Of a stretch of 45,553 nt of DNA, positions 16,468-27,349 are shown one piece after another. Location: NCBI RefSeq assembly GCF_002105155.1, contig NW_019029075.1, positions 1 to 45,553 of the forward strand. Direction: 5' to 3'. How positions within the stretch are numbered: the first letter of the stretch is position 1; each line of letters opens with the position of its first letter. This stretch comes from Lobosporangium transversale. Taxonomy: Eukaryota > Mortierellomycota > Mortierellomycetes > Mortierellales > Mortierellaceae. The notes beneath the pieces were generated by a model, which was not told where the DNA came from, did no database searches, and saw only the letters and a list, made by a program, of their open reading frames with translations. A program made the position numbers and the translations under genes.

Positions 16468-19183
16468 ATGACTCAAAAAATTAAGCTCTTTTGTATTCTC
16501 GACGGCGACTCTTCCGCATTTGAAGTCCAATTGGATGCTGATGACTCAATTGCTGCTCTCAAAAAAGCAATCAAGAAGGAAAAAGAACCTGAATTCGACT
16601 ACATTCCTGCCGACAAATTGAATCTCTTCCACGTCTCTGTTCCTGATGAGGGCGCTACAATCAATCTCGCCAATATTGAATCAAAGGAGCTACTCACCAG
16701 AGCAACAAGCAAGATCTCAAAGATATTTGGCACATCGCCTCTGCCTGAGGAGACTATCAACGTCATTATTCAGCGGCCATTGGAAGGTAAGGGATTGGCT
16801 ATTTGTTCTCAAACTTTTGTGTATGACATCATAGTCTGCAATTGCGTCTTTTTGATTGCTGCTTCCATTTTGAGCTTATTTAAATTCTAATTGCTTGCTA
16901 CTGCGGCATGCAAGCATTTAATTACTTGCCATGTGGTGACGCTTGTTCTAATCATTGATTATGTCTAATGATCCATCTTTTTTTATTTTTGGTTTTGCAT
17001 TATTGCGGTATAGATCCGTCTACTTCCACTTCGAGTAAGACTCATTTGTTTAATTGGTTCTCTTCTTTTTTCAAAAGGTTAATCATCGCACATGTGCTTG
17101 ACGGCTACCTCTGATGCTTTTTCTTTTTCTTTTTTTCTTGCCAATTTCTATCATTGCTTCCTTTACCAACAGACTCGGAGAAAAAAAGGAGGGCCGATGA
17201 CTTATGTGACTTATGTAAGCTAATTCTCCCTTAAGGATTGGAAACCGATTCTTTATTTTTCTCTTCTGACAGGTCTTGCTGTTTTTTTTTTTTTTTTTTT
17301 TTTTTTTTTTCTTCTAGTATCGCCAGTTTTGAAAAAGAAGAGATGGACTGTTAATGGAGCGATCCGATTCATTGATATAAAATCAGTCTATTATGTTGAC
17401 ACTGCGAAGCATGACGTGAACAGGAGAATTTTGAATGCTGTTACAAATCACGAGTTAGCAATGCTCATTGGTGCACGTGCATCTGGAAAGACAACAAGGT
17501 TGAATGGACTTATAACTCAACTAACTGAAAGTGGATACCGTTGTTTTATGTAAGTTTACCCTCATCTTTTGAATTTGTCTCTGATGTTGTACATACTCTT
17601 ACGCTCATTCCTTCTATCTAGAGTTTCATTTGAGGAAGTTATCAATGATGAGTCTGATTTCTGGAGAATTTTTGGAAAAGCTCTTCGCCGCAACTATAAA
17701 GTCGATGACATTACAACCCAAGCTGATTTTCTCGATGCTTTCGGTCGAACTAAATTCAAGGACGAGAAGATTGTCATCTTGGTTGACGAGTTTGATTTAC
17801 TGTTTAACGCAAGCGACGAGATCCGCAACCAATGCTTACAGGCGTTTCGAGCAATCCGACAGAACAACCATTTATACGCCATTGACAGTATTGTTGTATG
17901 CGGGACTTTTAGCCTTCAAGACTTGAGCTCAACAAATCAACGTGTATCTCCTTTCAATATCAGTGAGATTCACAGGAACCCGTATTTCACTCTTGATCAA
18001 ACGCAGCAGCTCTTTAATGACTATGCGAAGGATGAGATGATTAAAATAGATGATGAGATTATTCGAGACTTACACTCGAAGTCAAATGGGTATGTTTTTT
18101 AAGCTTAGTTAACTCTCCACGAGTTGATGTGCCATTCTAATACAATGAACTGTGCTCAATGTCAATAGTCATCCAGGAATGATTTGTCTTTGTGGACGCT
18201 CCATTCATGAGGATCTTCGCTCGAAAGTCAACGACTCGACGAATTGTCTCGATTACGATACATGGCAGGTCTTCTCCACACACAATCAAAATGAGAGGAT
18301 GTTTTCGTACCATACTTTTAGAAGGATGGTTGATTCACTTTTGAGTGAATCAGCTACAGATGCTGTTAATCTTCTCCGAACAGATTTTATTGGGTATCTC
18401 GGCGATATATCTATCACAGACATGGAACAACAGAGATTGGCAGACTTCCTAACTGCAGAAGGGGTGCTGATAAGACTTGATGGCAGTAACTACCGTATGG
18501 CCTCAGCATTCATTGACTCGTTTGTGAGGAGATATATTATTCCATCAAAATATCCCAACGCTCCTTCGGAGTCACCTCCAAAGGAAGGTCAAGAAGAATT
18601 ATTGAATATTCTGGAGACTATGAAGATTGCTCTTCGATTTTTCGATAAAAACTTGATTATGCAGGCGGGAAGTCGATCATACAAAAGATCGGGGAAAACA
18701 GTTAAGGCTATGGGTAGATACAACGCCAGTGTCCCTCGAGAAAGCGTCTATGGCACGGAATTGATGAGAGTTCTCACCAACTGGCTAAACAAAACAAAAA
18801 AATATGAGATCATTGGCCAGTGGCACCTCCGTGAGCTTGAGGACCACAAATATAGTGATATTGTCATCAAGAAAGCAGGAGAGCCGACGGTTGTTATCGA
18901 GCTTTTGGCTACAGGAAGTCAATCTTCTATTAAGGACCATATCAGCAAGACGTCAACTTACAAACGTTTACTCTCAGCAGAAGAAGCTTGGGTTGTTCAT
19001 TTTACCTGTGAGGACGACTATTTTAAGCACCCATACTGGCAAACCGACGCGGAACTGGACCAAGGGGTGAATTTGGTGCATTTCTGGCACGATGGGGATT
19101 TTAATACAGTGCGGATGAGTGCTCGCCGGAAGGACAGTAGTGGCAATACTCAAAGAATTGAAAATGAGCTGTTGACTGTCTAA
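16468..19183 (+). CDS. Crinkler (CRN) protein: header, P-loop NTPase, REase-like C-terminus
   Basis: Six exons join in frame: 16468-16786, 17014-17034, 17173-17214, 17318-17549, 17622-18089 and 18169-19183. All introns are GT-AG, and they give 698 codons. Residues 1-106 are the ubiquitin-like CRN header (LFCILDGDSSAF ... LPEETINVIIQRP). A short linker follows, then a P-loop NTPase with Walker A GARASGKT (about 179-186) and Walker B KIVILVDEFD (about 254-263). A winged-helix-like region spans roughly 410-500. The C-terminus has YSDIVI (D about 591) and VVIELLATG (E about 605), then HFTCEDDYFKHPYW, the PD-(D/E)XK-like nuclease pattern of CRN proteins. No signal peptide or membrane segment is evident. 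CRNs are proposed effectors or conflict proteins that act in host or own nuclei; the target here is unknown. No lesions seen. Confidence 0.88.
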
Positions 19184-20630
19184 CAGCAATTCCATTTTTT
19201 TTACCCAACATTGTAAGGACGTCCCATTTTGTTGACATAGGCTTTATAATTTTGCAGATCTGTTCACATAGCTGTTACTTTGTATATTTCGCATTGATTG
19301 CATTAAAACATTCTCTCTTCATTAATGACAAACAATTTACTTTATGTATCTATACCTTAATCTATATTTATATACATCGTTTTTAATTGTTTTCGCTAAG
19401 TAAAAATAAAGTTTCTCTTATTTATTTAACATTTCTCCGAGTCCCCTTAGATCTGAGACTAGAGGAAATAAATGTTTGCTTTTGAACTTAATTCCATTAC
19501 ATATCACATGACAATATATTATTTTTTGAGCATATTTCGTTAAGATGTATTTATGTAAATGAAAAGATATGTAGATATCCATAGTGCTATAGGTAAAGTC
19601 GCTCGTTTCAGACCCGATTGGGTTATATCGACATGGGGCCGGTAGCTGGTACTGGAGCGCAACTTTTAAGAGATGGTTTTACGTTTTCTGGCGAAAGTTA
19701 ATATCCGTAGTTAAGTGATAAATGCAACAAGACAGAGTATGTGACCAATCTAGACAACCATTTCAAAATTAGTTTTGTAAAAGTTGGCAAAGACGATGGA
19801 GCGCAACACAGATATACCCAAAAGCAATGGAACCATCAAGATATATGTATTTTTCAATTTGGAATCCAACGGTGGTAAAATCACTACTAGTTACATAGTC
19901 AGAAAAAGTAGTTTTCTTAAAGGAAAAGCGAGAAGGTCGAGGAAAAAAGCGATTTTTTGATACTCTATGCTCATTTACTCAAGAACCGCTGAATGGAATA
20001 CCGAAAAGCAAGGCTCATATCATAGCTGTAGGCTAGGAGAACTGTTATCTGCTTTGACTAGTCTCTATCACTCAAGATTCTGACGCAATGGTCCATTGAG
20101 TGTGTTAAAAATGGGATAATCTTAGTTTTTTCTTTGTTTGACATACTTTACACAGGTGCTACTCCATGGATACTAAATGGATCTCCTTAAGAATAGTTTT
20201 AAATCAAAGCTAATAAGCTCTTTCATTGGCCGTCCCGAGAGCGGCTGCTTCCTAGCAATCTAGCAGGAGCTACTCATGCTTAAAGCCTGCCCAGTCATTA
20301 AAATCACAATTTTGGGTGCTATCTCTATAATACTGAACGGATCCTTTCCATTCTTATTATATCTGGTGCGCATCGCTGTCCTCTATTGTACATTTCATCG
20401 GCATGGTGTCATCTTCCCTAGAAGGATAGTTATAAGCATTCTAGTAGCTTCATTGATGGTTGCGTGTGAAATTTGAGTGAGATTTTGTGGGAGAAACCTT
20501 AATTTGGCTTGAATTTTTCTTTTGCATTCTTTTTTTTTATTAAAGAAACTTAAATCTAATAACACTGCCATTGCCGTTTCTTAGTTCCGGATGTATTGGG
20601 GATTTTTGGCACAGTATCTAGCGTACTTAC
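19184..20630. other. Intergenic DNA, no gene recognised
   Basis: AT-rich. The first 250 bases probably include the CRN 3' end (AATAAAG at about 19405). The longest open frame (20276-20476) has no recognisable motif. No RNA gene or element terminus was recognised, apart from the MITE that starts at 20631. Confidence 0.5.
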
Positions 20631-20989
20631 CAGTGCTCCTATTCGAATCGAATTTCACTGATATCGAATTCGATTCGAATGAGGTAAGCTCAAATTCGAT
20701 TCGAATTCGATTAGACAACAAAATTCGAATGCTATACGAATGGTTCGAATGATTCGAGTCTTCGATTTATTCGGACTATTGGCACAATGGTAGATGATAA
20801 TTTTAAACTTTTTTTTTTTTTTTTTTTTTTTTTTCTTGATTGGGTGTAAAGTACAAGGACCATACTTTCGCTACGCGTAACCAGAGGTCCTATTCGAACC
20901 ATTCGAACCATTCGAATCGAACCAGGATATGGCTTATTCGAATTCGAAGCTATTCGAATTCAATCCGTTCGAATCGAATAGGAGCACTG
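20631..20989 (+). mobile_element. hAT-type MITE, copy 4 (359 bp)
   Basis: The termini CAGTGCTCCTATTCGA and inverse are intact. The interior is closely similar to copy 1, including the T-tract (20810-20834) and the GGGTGTAAAGTACAAGGACC stretch. The 8-bp flanks differ (GTACTTAC versus GCTGGAAT): gag sequence on the right, unrelated sequence on the left. So one side was replaced after insertion. Confidence 0.85.
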
Positions 20990-21835
20990 GCTGGAATCTG
21001 AAGTGTGATGTTGATCATTATTGTGATGATTGTTATTTCGATGATTGTTGTTTCGATGATGGTTATCATTGCTATTTTGATGATGATTATTGTCGTTATG
21101 ATTTTGGTTTGATTGAAAGTTTTGCTGTCGGTAAGATGAAGATTGTCTTACGAAGTCATGATTTCGTGGGTGGTATTGCGGTGGAGAATGAGATCTGTGA
21201 TTTGATAAAGAGGAGCTAATGAGTCTTGTAGAGCTCCAAGTATAAGACTCGGCACGACAAACAGCCAAGGTATCATTCCATGACTTGACTTGTGCCTTAA
21301 TTAACTTCTTCTGTAGCCATGGATCAGAGATTCTCTGGAAATTCCAGACTTTCTCCGATTCTGGAATCTTGTCACGTAATGGATAATAGGCAGCTTCAAA
21401 GGTATGTACAAAATCCATTACATCTGCATTCGGTTTCATAGACAGATGATCGTACTTGTATCGTAACTCGAATTCATCGTCGATCTTCGCAAATTGTTCA
21501 TTGAAATGTTGAGCAAAAATGGGCCAAGTCAATGTACCCTGTTGTTTGAGGTCTTCAATGTGACGAATACTCCAATCTCGCGCAACCTTTTCCATATGTA
21601 GGGCCACTTTAATTGAAAAATAATGGTCATTTACATTGGAAACATCGTACAGAGCGTTCATAGCTCTTAACCAGGATGATACGTCTGTGTCGTCATCAAA
21701 ATACTCAATTCCCTCAAAGCTAAAGCGAGGATTCGTCGCTTCCATGTTGACATCTTCGTCCCGAATAGGAGAATGAGCAGAAACACTCGGGCGACGGGTA
21801 GCTTTGTGTGTCTTGGTACTGATTGGAGAAGTCAT
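20990..21835 (-). pseudogene. gag: Ty3-type Gag, 3' truncated
   Basis: From ATG 21833-21835 it encodes about 280 residues: a gag domain (YFDDDTDVSSWLRAMNALYD, WPIFAQHFNEQFAKI, ADVMDFVHTFEAAYYPLRD) and a long Asn/His/Arg-rich tail (NDNHHRNNNHRNNNHHNN). The frame then enters the MITE and ends. No zinc knuckle remains. The tail is a codon-level low-complexity repeat (GAT/GTT/ATT rich on the plus strand). It belongs with the PBS at 22136. Confidence 0.8.
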
Positions 21836-22135
21836 TGTTGATAAATAAAATATGTAGGATGTAACAAATTGAAGAATATAAAAATGGAACTAAAAAAGAA
21901 GGCTAAGTTTCTCTTTTTGTTGATTTTGTGATTTGACTTTTAAATTTTATGCAAAACTGTTGCTAGGATAGAAAAAGAAGGTGAAAGAAATAAAAAAAGT
22001 GGCGAAGAAAAATTTTCGCGTCGTAAAAAAAGTTCATTCGTAAAGAAAGACTTAAGTGAAGAAAAATAAAGAAAATAGCGAAGAAAAATTTTCGCGTCGT
22101 AAGAAAAAAATTTTAGTCGTAGAAGAGGACTTAAG
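21836..22135 (-). other. Leader between PBS and gag, with a repeated palindromic unit
   Basis: Non-coding. A 25-bp unit (GCGAAGAAAAATTTTCGC plus GTCGTAA) occurs twice, at 22002-22026 and 22078-22102. Each unit can fold on itself. Being in the leader, it could be part of an RNA packaging or dimerisation structure, but this is only a guess. Confidence 0.4.
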
Positions 22136-22147
22136 CCTTTGCTACCA
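22136..22147 (-). other. Primer-binding site of the third Ty3 element
   Basis: Minus strand TGGTAGCAAAGG, two bases after an LTR end (...CGTCA). Identical to the sites at 1214 and 24589. Confidence 0.7.
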
Positions 22148-22149
22148 TT

Positions 22150-22845
22150 TGACGTGGAAAGATCTGTCAATGATCCCAAAGATTGACAGAAAATGAACAA
22201 AATGATAATAAAAAGTTGGACGAAGTGCCAGAAGATAAATTCATAAATGGACAAAGTGCCAAAGGAGGATAATCTGACAAATAGATCACTAAAGGATCAT
22301 AAATCAACAATGATAGTCCTGGAGAATGCTGCAAAATATCATCAAAAGTGAAAAGAGGGATCTTTAATAAATACAGATAAGAACGAGCATGACTTAGTAA
22401 AACTACAAATAATAATAAAGGTCGCTCACCTGCAAAATAGCACCAAAAGTGAAAAGAGGGATGCTGTTTTGCAAAGAAGCCAAAGTGATTTAAATACTAG
22501 GATTGATAAAGGAAATAATGATAAAAGTACTGAATGATGATGGAAATAATGAAGAAGAGGATACGTAAATAGCAGATTTACGACATGTGTGTCCTAAATC
22601 GACGCACCTTAAGCTCACGTCCTATAACAAGTGACGTCATGGTAGGTAGGACCAGAGGTATACCTATAGTGGTACCCTCAAACCCACCCCGTCCTGCCTG
22701 GACGTGAGCTCAGCCACCCGATCCTCCTCGCTATAATAAATAGTGGACTCTCCGTCCCTGAAGTGTTCCTTACCTTTATCTTGGTACAACACTTCAGGTA
22801 TGCAACCTCATTCATCTCAGCACTAGTTACTTGTATAGTATTATA
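22150..22845. repeat. LTR-derived DNA, left side of Tc-B copy 1
   Basis: No gene seen. The part next to 22147 should be the LTR of the minus-strand gag at 21 kb; it contains a direct repeat (CAAAAGTGAAAAGAGGGA near 22334 and 22440). Further right, on the plus strand, there is a TATA-like CTATAATAAATAG (about 22730) and an 11-bp inverted repeat CCTGAAGTGTT/AACACTTCAGG (22757-22767 and 22788-22798). A 26-bp stretch (22772-22797) recurs at 24478-24503 on the other side of Tc-B. LTR edges cannot be fixed. Confidence 0.4.
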
Positions 22846-24455
22846 CAGTGGCTTCCAATATTGTCCAAGTGTTTCATTCTTCCAAAGGAAAACTATAAGT
22901 GTTCAACAGTGAGCAGCGCTTGTGCCCTTGGATCCTAGCTGGGAGCAACCTGGAAGACATGCTTTATTTGCTCTAAACCTATTAGCGCTCCTGCTTGTTT
23001 CTGATAGCTTTTCACTACTTTGAAATTTTTCTCTCATTTGGACAATTTTTTAACCATCGTTTTTTTTCACCTATCAAAACTTCGTATTGCCCCCTTTCGC
23101 CCTTATGACTGCTAACATCCGCTCAGGCATACTTCTTATCAGATTGCGGCAGACCTCCTTCGGTGTCTCCTCCTCCCATATCTGGCTCACTCTTTCCCAG
23201 AGTTCCAGCATGCCTTCTGGAATGGTCCCATGTTCGCGAATTTTTTTTTTAAATGATCCCACAAATACTCAATAGGGTTTAGGTCTGGTGAATTGACAGG
23301 CCATGCCAGTATTCTACCTGACGCTCTTGTCAATCCAATAGAGGCAAGGTAGGTTGTGACTCTCTTAACCGTATGCTTAGAATCATTGTCTTGTTGGAAG
23401 ATAAATTGCTCTGGATCAATGTTGTACCAATCCACAGTATTCAATAACTCGTCCTGGAGGATACGAATATACAGCTCGGAGTCCAGCATGGAGTCGATCT
23501 TGGCCAAGTAGCCTGGCCCATCCCACGTCATGCAGCCCCAAACCATGATCGAACCACCACCATGTTTGACTGTGGGCGAAACTAACTTTGGGTCAATATC
23601 GGCCGCCTTCACCTTTGGTTCTTTATTTGTTTCCACCCAAACATAGCGCATGCCATCAGGAGATATCCTACAAATTTTGGACTCATCGGACCAAATTACT
23701 CGCTTCCAATCAGCTTCGGTCCAGTCTTTGTGCTGGAGAGCAAAGTCCAGTCGAGCTTTGTTTTGACGTTTTGTTAGCCTAGGCTTCTTGACGGCTTTTT
23801 TAGCTTCCATGCTAATATCTCTCAGCGCCCGACGCACCGTATTAGCTGACACCGGATCTTCGTTCTCATCGTTATAGAGTCTGGTAGCATGGACAGCTGA
23901 TGAGGCTACGGTGAAGCAACAATCGAATATAATATGCATTCCGGTAATCGAACTTCCGTGGCCGACCAGCTCTACTTTTACTCCTGGCAGGCCCTAATGT
24001 CTTGGAGATATTATGGACTGAGGACTTGGATATGCCTACTTCTGTGGCAACCTGACGGATGGACTTGTGCTGCTCGAGTAAATGGAGAGCATCCTCAACA
24101 ACGGAAGCTTTGATTGGCTTCATCTTTGGAGTGTTTAGAAAGAGTAACGTAGGCTCCTAGAAGAGTGTAGGTGAAGAGTATCTACTCAAGTGTGTGGGAG
24201 ATAATTTGAAAAAAATTCAGCAAAGGTGCGTAAAATAAGTGATGGTTATATAATTGTCCAAATGAGATTAAATACTTTTGTCAATGAAAAACCATGGTGA
24301 ATGAGACTAGAGATATTTTAAACTGAACCAGTCCACGTATCATTGGCATACTTGTTTACTCTGATAAAAATAAAAGTGCAAGCAACCATCGCTATTATTC
24401 TAATCAAGACGGAAAACATGAGCGTGGAACATTTGGACAAATTTGGAAGCCACTG
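22846..24455 (-). mobile_element. Tc1/mariner-like element Tc-B, copy 1 (1610 bp, both ends)
   Basis: It is flanked by TA on both sides (22844-22845 and 24456-24457), with inverted ends CAGTGGCTTCCAA. The motif TTGTCCAAATG appears four times: outer copies at 22861-22871 (one mismatch) and 24430-24440, and inner copies at 23035-23045 and 24254-24264. The inner copies are inverted relative to the outer ones. The insertion lies in LTR-like DNA. Confidence 0.9.
23074..24123 (-). pseudogene. Tc-B transposase, frameshifted (copy 1)
   Basis: ATG at 24121-24123. An HTH region (SIRQVATEVGISKSSVHNISK) and a GRPRKF linker are followed by the DDE domain with VIWSDESKI, FIFQQDNDSKHT and SPDLNPIEYLW. Five bases present in copy 2 (around 40673) are missing near 23911, which breaks the frame. 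A second frame change lies at a run of ten A on the coding strand (plus strand 23241-23250) and separates the C-terminal 60 residues (IREHGTIPEGMLELWERV ... RAKGGNTKF). Some codons also differ from copy 2. There are 39 residues between the second D and the E. Confidence 0.88.
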
Positions 24456-24587
24456 TATGTATCATAAACTAATAAAGACCTTTATCTTGGTACAACACTT
24501 CAGTGTGTTCTATGTATTTGCGTCTCGCTGCGGTTTTTAAGGGCATCTCAGTATAACCCCCCGGTTCTTAAGACAGTGATTTTTTCA
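24456..24587 (+). repeat. LTR end of the fourth Ty3 element
   Basis: The DNA between Tc-B and the PBS ends ...TTTTTTCA, the expected LTR terminus. Its left part is interrupted by Tc-B. It contains the 26-bp stretch also found at 22772-22797. Confidence 0.45.
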
Positions 24588-24588
24588 A

Positions 24589-24600
24589 TGGTAGCAAAGG
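24589..24600 (+). other. Primer-binding site of the fourth Ty3 element
   Basis: TGGTAGCAAAGG, one base after the LTR end and about 200 nt before a gag ATG. Same sequence as at 1214 and 22136. Confidence 0.7.
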
Positions 24601-24797
24601 CACCACGGTCTTAACGAGCCCAATAATCAACGATCAGTCCACAGTTTTTTTTTGGTCACACAGTTTTCATTTGTCAACAGTTTTATTTGTCCACAGTTAT
24701 TTGTCCGTATTTCGGTTACACAGTTTACAAATAGTTTATGGTGGTTTTTAGCCCACCAAGTGATACAGAATAGGAATCAAGTTATACCACGGCAGAA

Positions 24798-25122
24798 ATG
24801 GATGCAGCAGAGATATTTGCACAGCGTCAGCAACAGTTGCAGCAGGCCTCGAGTGAGGAGCTCGCGCGAAGAGTCGAGGAGCTCACTAGGCAGCTCGAGT
24901 TCGCCAATAATCAATTGGCCTCAGCACCAGCGCCCCCGGCAATAAGCCGATGGCTGGACCCTCACAGGCCAGCCCCGCAGTTTGCCGCTCAGACCTCTAC
25001 TTTCTCGGGGCACGAAGTCGCCTTCGACCTTGATGCTTGGCTCAAGTTCATCGAGCTGCAGTTCCGGAGTCAGATGTGGCCGGACAACAAGAAAGTTCCC
25101 AGTTTTGTCACCATCCTCAAGG
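24798..25122 (+). pseudogene. gag: Ty3-type Gag N-terminal fragment, cut by a hAT element
   Basis: ATG 24798. About 108 residues: a heptad-like Q/E/L-rich helix (FAQRQQQLQQASSEELARRV), a proline-rich linker, then the start of a gag domain (STFSGHEVAFDLDAWLKFIELQF). The codons run straight into the hAT terminus at 25123. No counterpart on the other side of the hAT element was found in the window. Confidence 0.75.
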
Positions 25123-27349
25123 CAGTGCTCCTATTCGAACCATTCGATTCGAATAAGGTAGGTTCAAATTCGATTCGAATTCGAATAGATATCAGGATTC
25201 GAATGCTATTCGAACCATTCGAACCATTCGAACCCTTCGATACACGATAGGAAATGGTAATTCTAAACTTGTGTTTGTAGTTTTCATTATGTTTCATCTC
25301 CTGCCTTATTTCTCTTTCCTTCTTTTTCCTCTTTTGCCTTTCTTCCTGTGGTTCCCCGAAATTTAATCAAATAAAAGACTACCCCTTTTAACTTATTCAT
25401 GCATGATTTGGCTTGAACTTGTGGCTCTTTTTTTTTTTTTTCCTAATTCCCACGCCAATTAGTAGTGTTATCTTAATCTTTTTCTTTCCGTCTTTTTTTT
25501 TTCTTTCATTTACTGATTATTTTCTTCCATTTACTCATTCTTCTCTTCCATTTACTCATTCTTTTCTTTCATTTAATCCTTATTTTTATTCATCTACTCC
25601 TTATTTTCTTTTATTTACTCATTATTTTCTTTCATTTACTTATTATTTTTATTCTTCATCTCATTCTATTTTATTCTTATTCTTTTCTTATTTTATTCTG
25701 TTCTCTCTTTACTTTTCTTATTCTTATTATTTTCTTTTTCTCATTCTTGTCTTTTCTTTTTCTCACTCTTTTCTTGTCTCTTCTTTTTCTCACTCTTTTC
25801 TTGTCTTTTCTTTGCCTCTTCTTTTCTTGTCTCTTCTTTTTCCCACTCTTTTCTTGTCTCTTCTTTTTCCCACTCTTTTCTTGTCTTCTCTTTTTCTCAC
25901 TCTTTCTTGTCTTTTCTTTTTCCTTTTCATTTCATTTCTTTTATTATTTTATTTATTTTGTTTCTCTCTCGTCTTTCTTATTTTATCCTTGTCTTTCGTT
26001 ACAGTTCCATCCCTCTCATCTGCTTTGATTTTCGTGTCTTTTATTTTTCCTATTTCCCTTGCAATTACTGTTTGAGAAAATGACAAAGAGCAGCCGACGC
26101 CGTATTGCAACTTCCGAAAGCGAGGAGGAAGAGCATGAAGAAGAGGTAAATATTAACTACTTTGACAACATACTGTGACTGTTAAGAAAGATAGTTAACC
26201 TTAAAAACTTTTTAACGGTTCTATGACACTTTGATGGATTTAAGGTTAATGATGTGAGTAATATGTCTATGTCGACCACTTTCGACATCACTGACGGTAG
26301 CATGGGTACGGAAAGCATGGGAAGTGTCAGTATCAGTAGCAAGAAAGGCACCCGAGTTTGGGGGTGGGCCATTAAAAACAAGTGGGCTGAACGCGTTGAA
26401 ACAAAAAAAGGCGCAGTCATACGCTGTCGTTTCCCTGGCTGCAAGATGGAATATACGTCAAGTACGATGACAACCAGTGGAATCAATTCACATTTGGCTA
26501 ATAAGCACCATATTAGAAAAGATAGCCACGTGAATGATGGTAGCCTCTCCCGGCAAGGCCCATTGGATGTAATGTTTTCTTCTTCTCCAAGGGTATTTGA
26601 CCCTACAAGGTTCGACGATTTGCTTGTGCGTTTTGTCGTTACGACGAAGCAGCGATTCGCTGTTGTAAAGAGTGCAGCTTTTCAAGAGCTTCTAAATCAT
26701 GCAACAATGGCCGCAATGGCTCAAGTCAAGCTCCCCTCAGATGATACCATGGCAAACAAGGTAGCTCTCCTTTTTCTTCTACTCCACTTTTTTTGGCTTT
26801 ATTTTTTTATTATTTATCTATTATTATCATCTTTATTTATTTCTACGTTATTACTTTCCCTCCACTGGAGCCTAACAAAGTTTACTAATTTGAAACAGAC
26901 GAGACGAAAATATGATGATATGGAACAAGAAGTGATTGCCTTATTTGAAGACATCAATAAGATTTCATTGACTGCTGATAGCTGGACAAGTCCTTTTCAG
27001 GACGACTTCTTAGGAGTCACAGCTCACTGGATCGACAAGGATTGGCGCCAAAAAGAGCTGGTGATTGGGCTTGAGCCTCTACTCGGAATGCACACAGGCG
27101 AGAACCTCGCCGAAGCTCTCGTCAGTGTTATTAAGCGCTTTAAAATTGGCGATAAGCTCCAAAGCATCACTACCGATAACGCATCAAACATGACCAAAAT
27201 GATGCGAGAAGTTGTGAATCATCCCGAAGCAGTTGAATGGTAAACAATTGTACTACTGAACTAACTTTGGCTTCTATAATAGTTACATATCTCTAACTTT
27301 GGTATTTAAAAAACTACGATTAGGCCACTCATAGATAACCTGTATCATA
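25123..27349 (+). mobile_element. hAT element 2 (5' terminus present, 3' part lost)
   Basis: It begins CAGTGCTCCTATTCGAACC, like the MITEs, then about 120 bp of ATTCGAA motifs. A stretch follows (GAAATGGTAATTCTAAACTT) with a counterpart inside MITE copies 1 and 4. A strongly pyrimidine-rich 25400-26070 non-coding stretch leads to the transposase gene. The element ends where Tc-A copy 3 begins, and the sequence beyond that copy is not hAT. Confidence 0.8.
26080..27239 (+). pseudogene. hAT transposase with BED zinc finger, 3' truncated
   Basis: Exons read in frame: 26080-26145 (MTKSSRRRIATSESEEEE), 26245-26760 and 26899-27239, with GT-AG introns. The second intron, 138 nt, has no stop, so unspliced RNA would also stay open. 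Exon 2 carries a BED-type finger: W at GWAIKNKW, then CRFPGC and HLANKHH. Exon 3 starts the RNase-H-like core, with SLTADSWTSPFQDDFLGV (catalytic D in the ADSWTS motif) and ITTDNASNM (second D). The next exon is expected to begin after GTAAAC at 27240 but is lost. The frames seen are intact, so the loss is due to the later rearrangement. Confidence 0.85.

Noticed and set aside
20276-20476. 66-residue hydrophobic open frame in the intergenic region
   Set aside because: No homology or context support; expected by chance at this length.
25413-26075. 220-residue Phe/Ser/Leu-rich open frame that resembles a membrane protein
   Set aside because: It is the translation of a pyrimidine-rich low-complexity tract upstream of the hAT gene; no varied sequence or motif.
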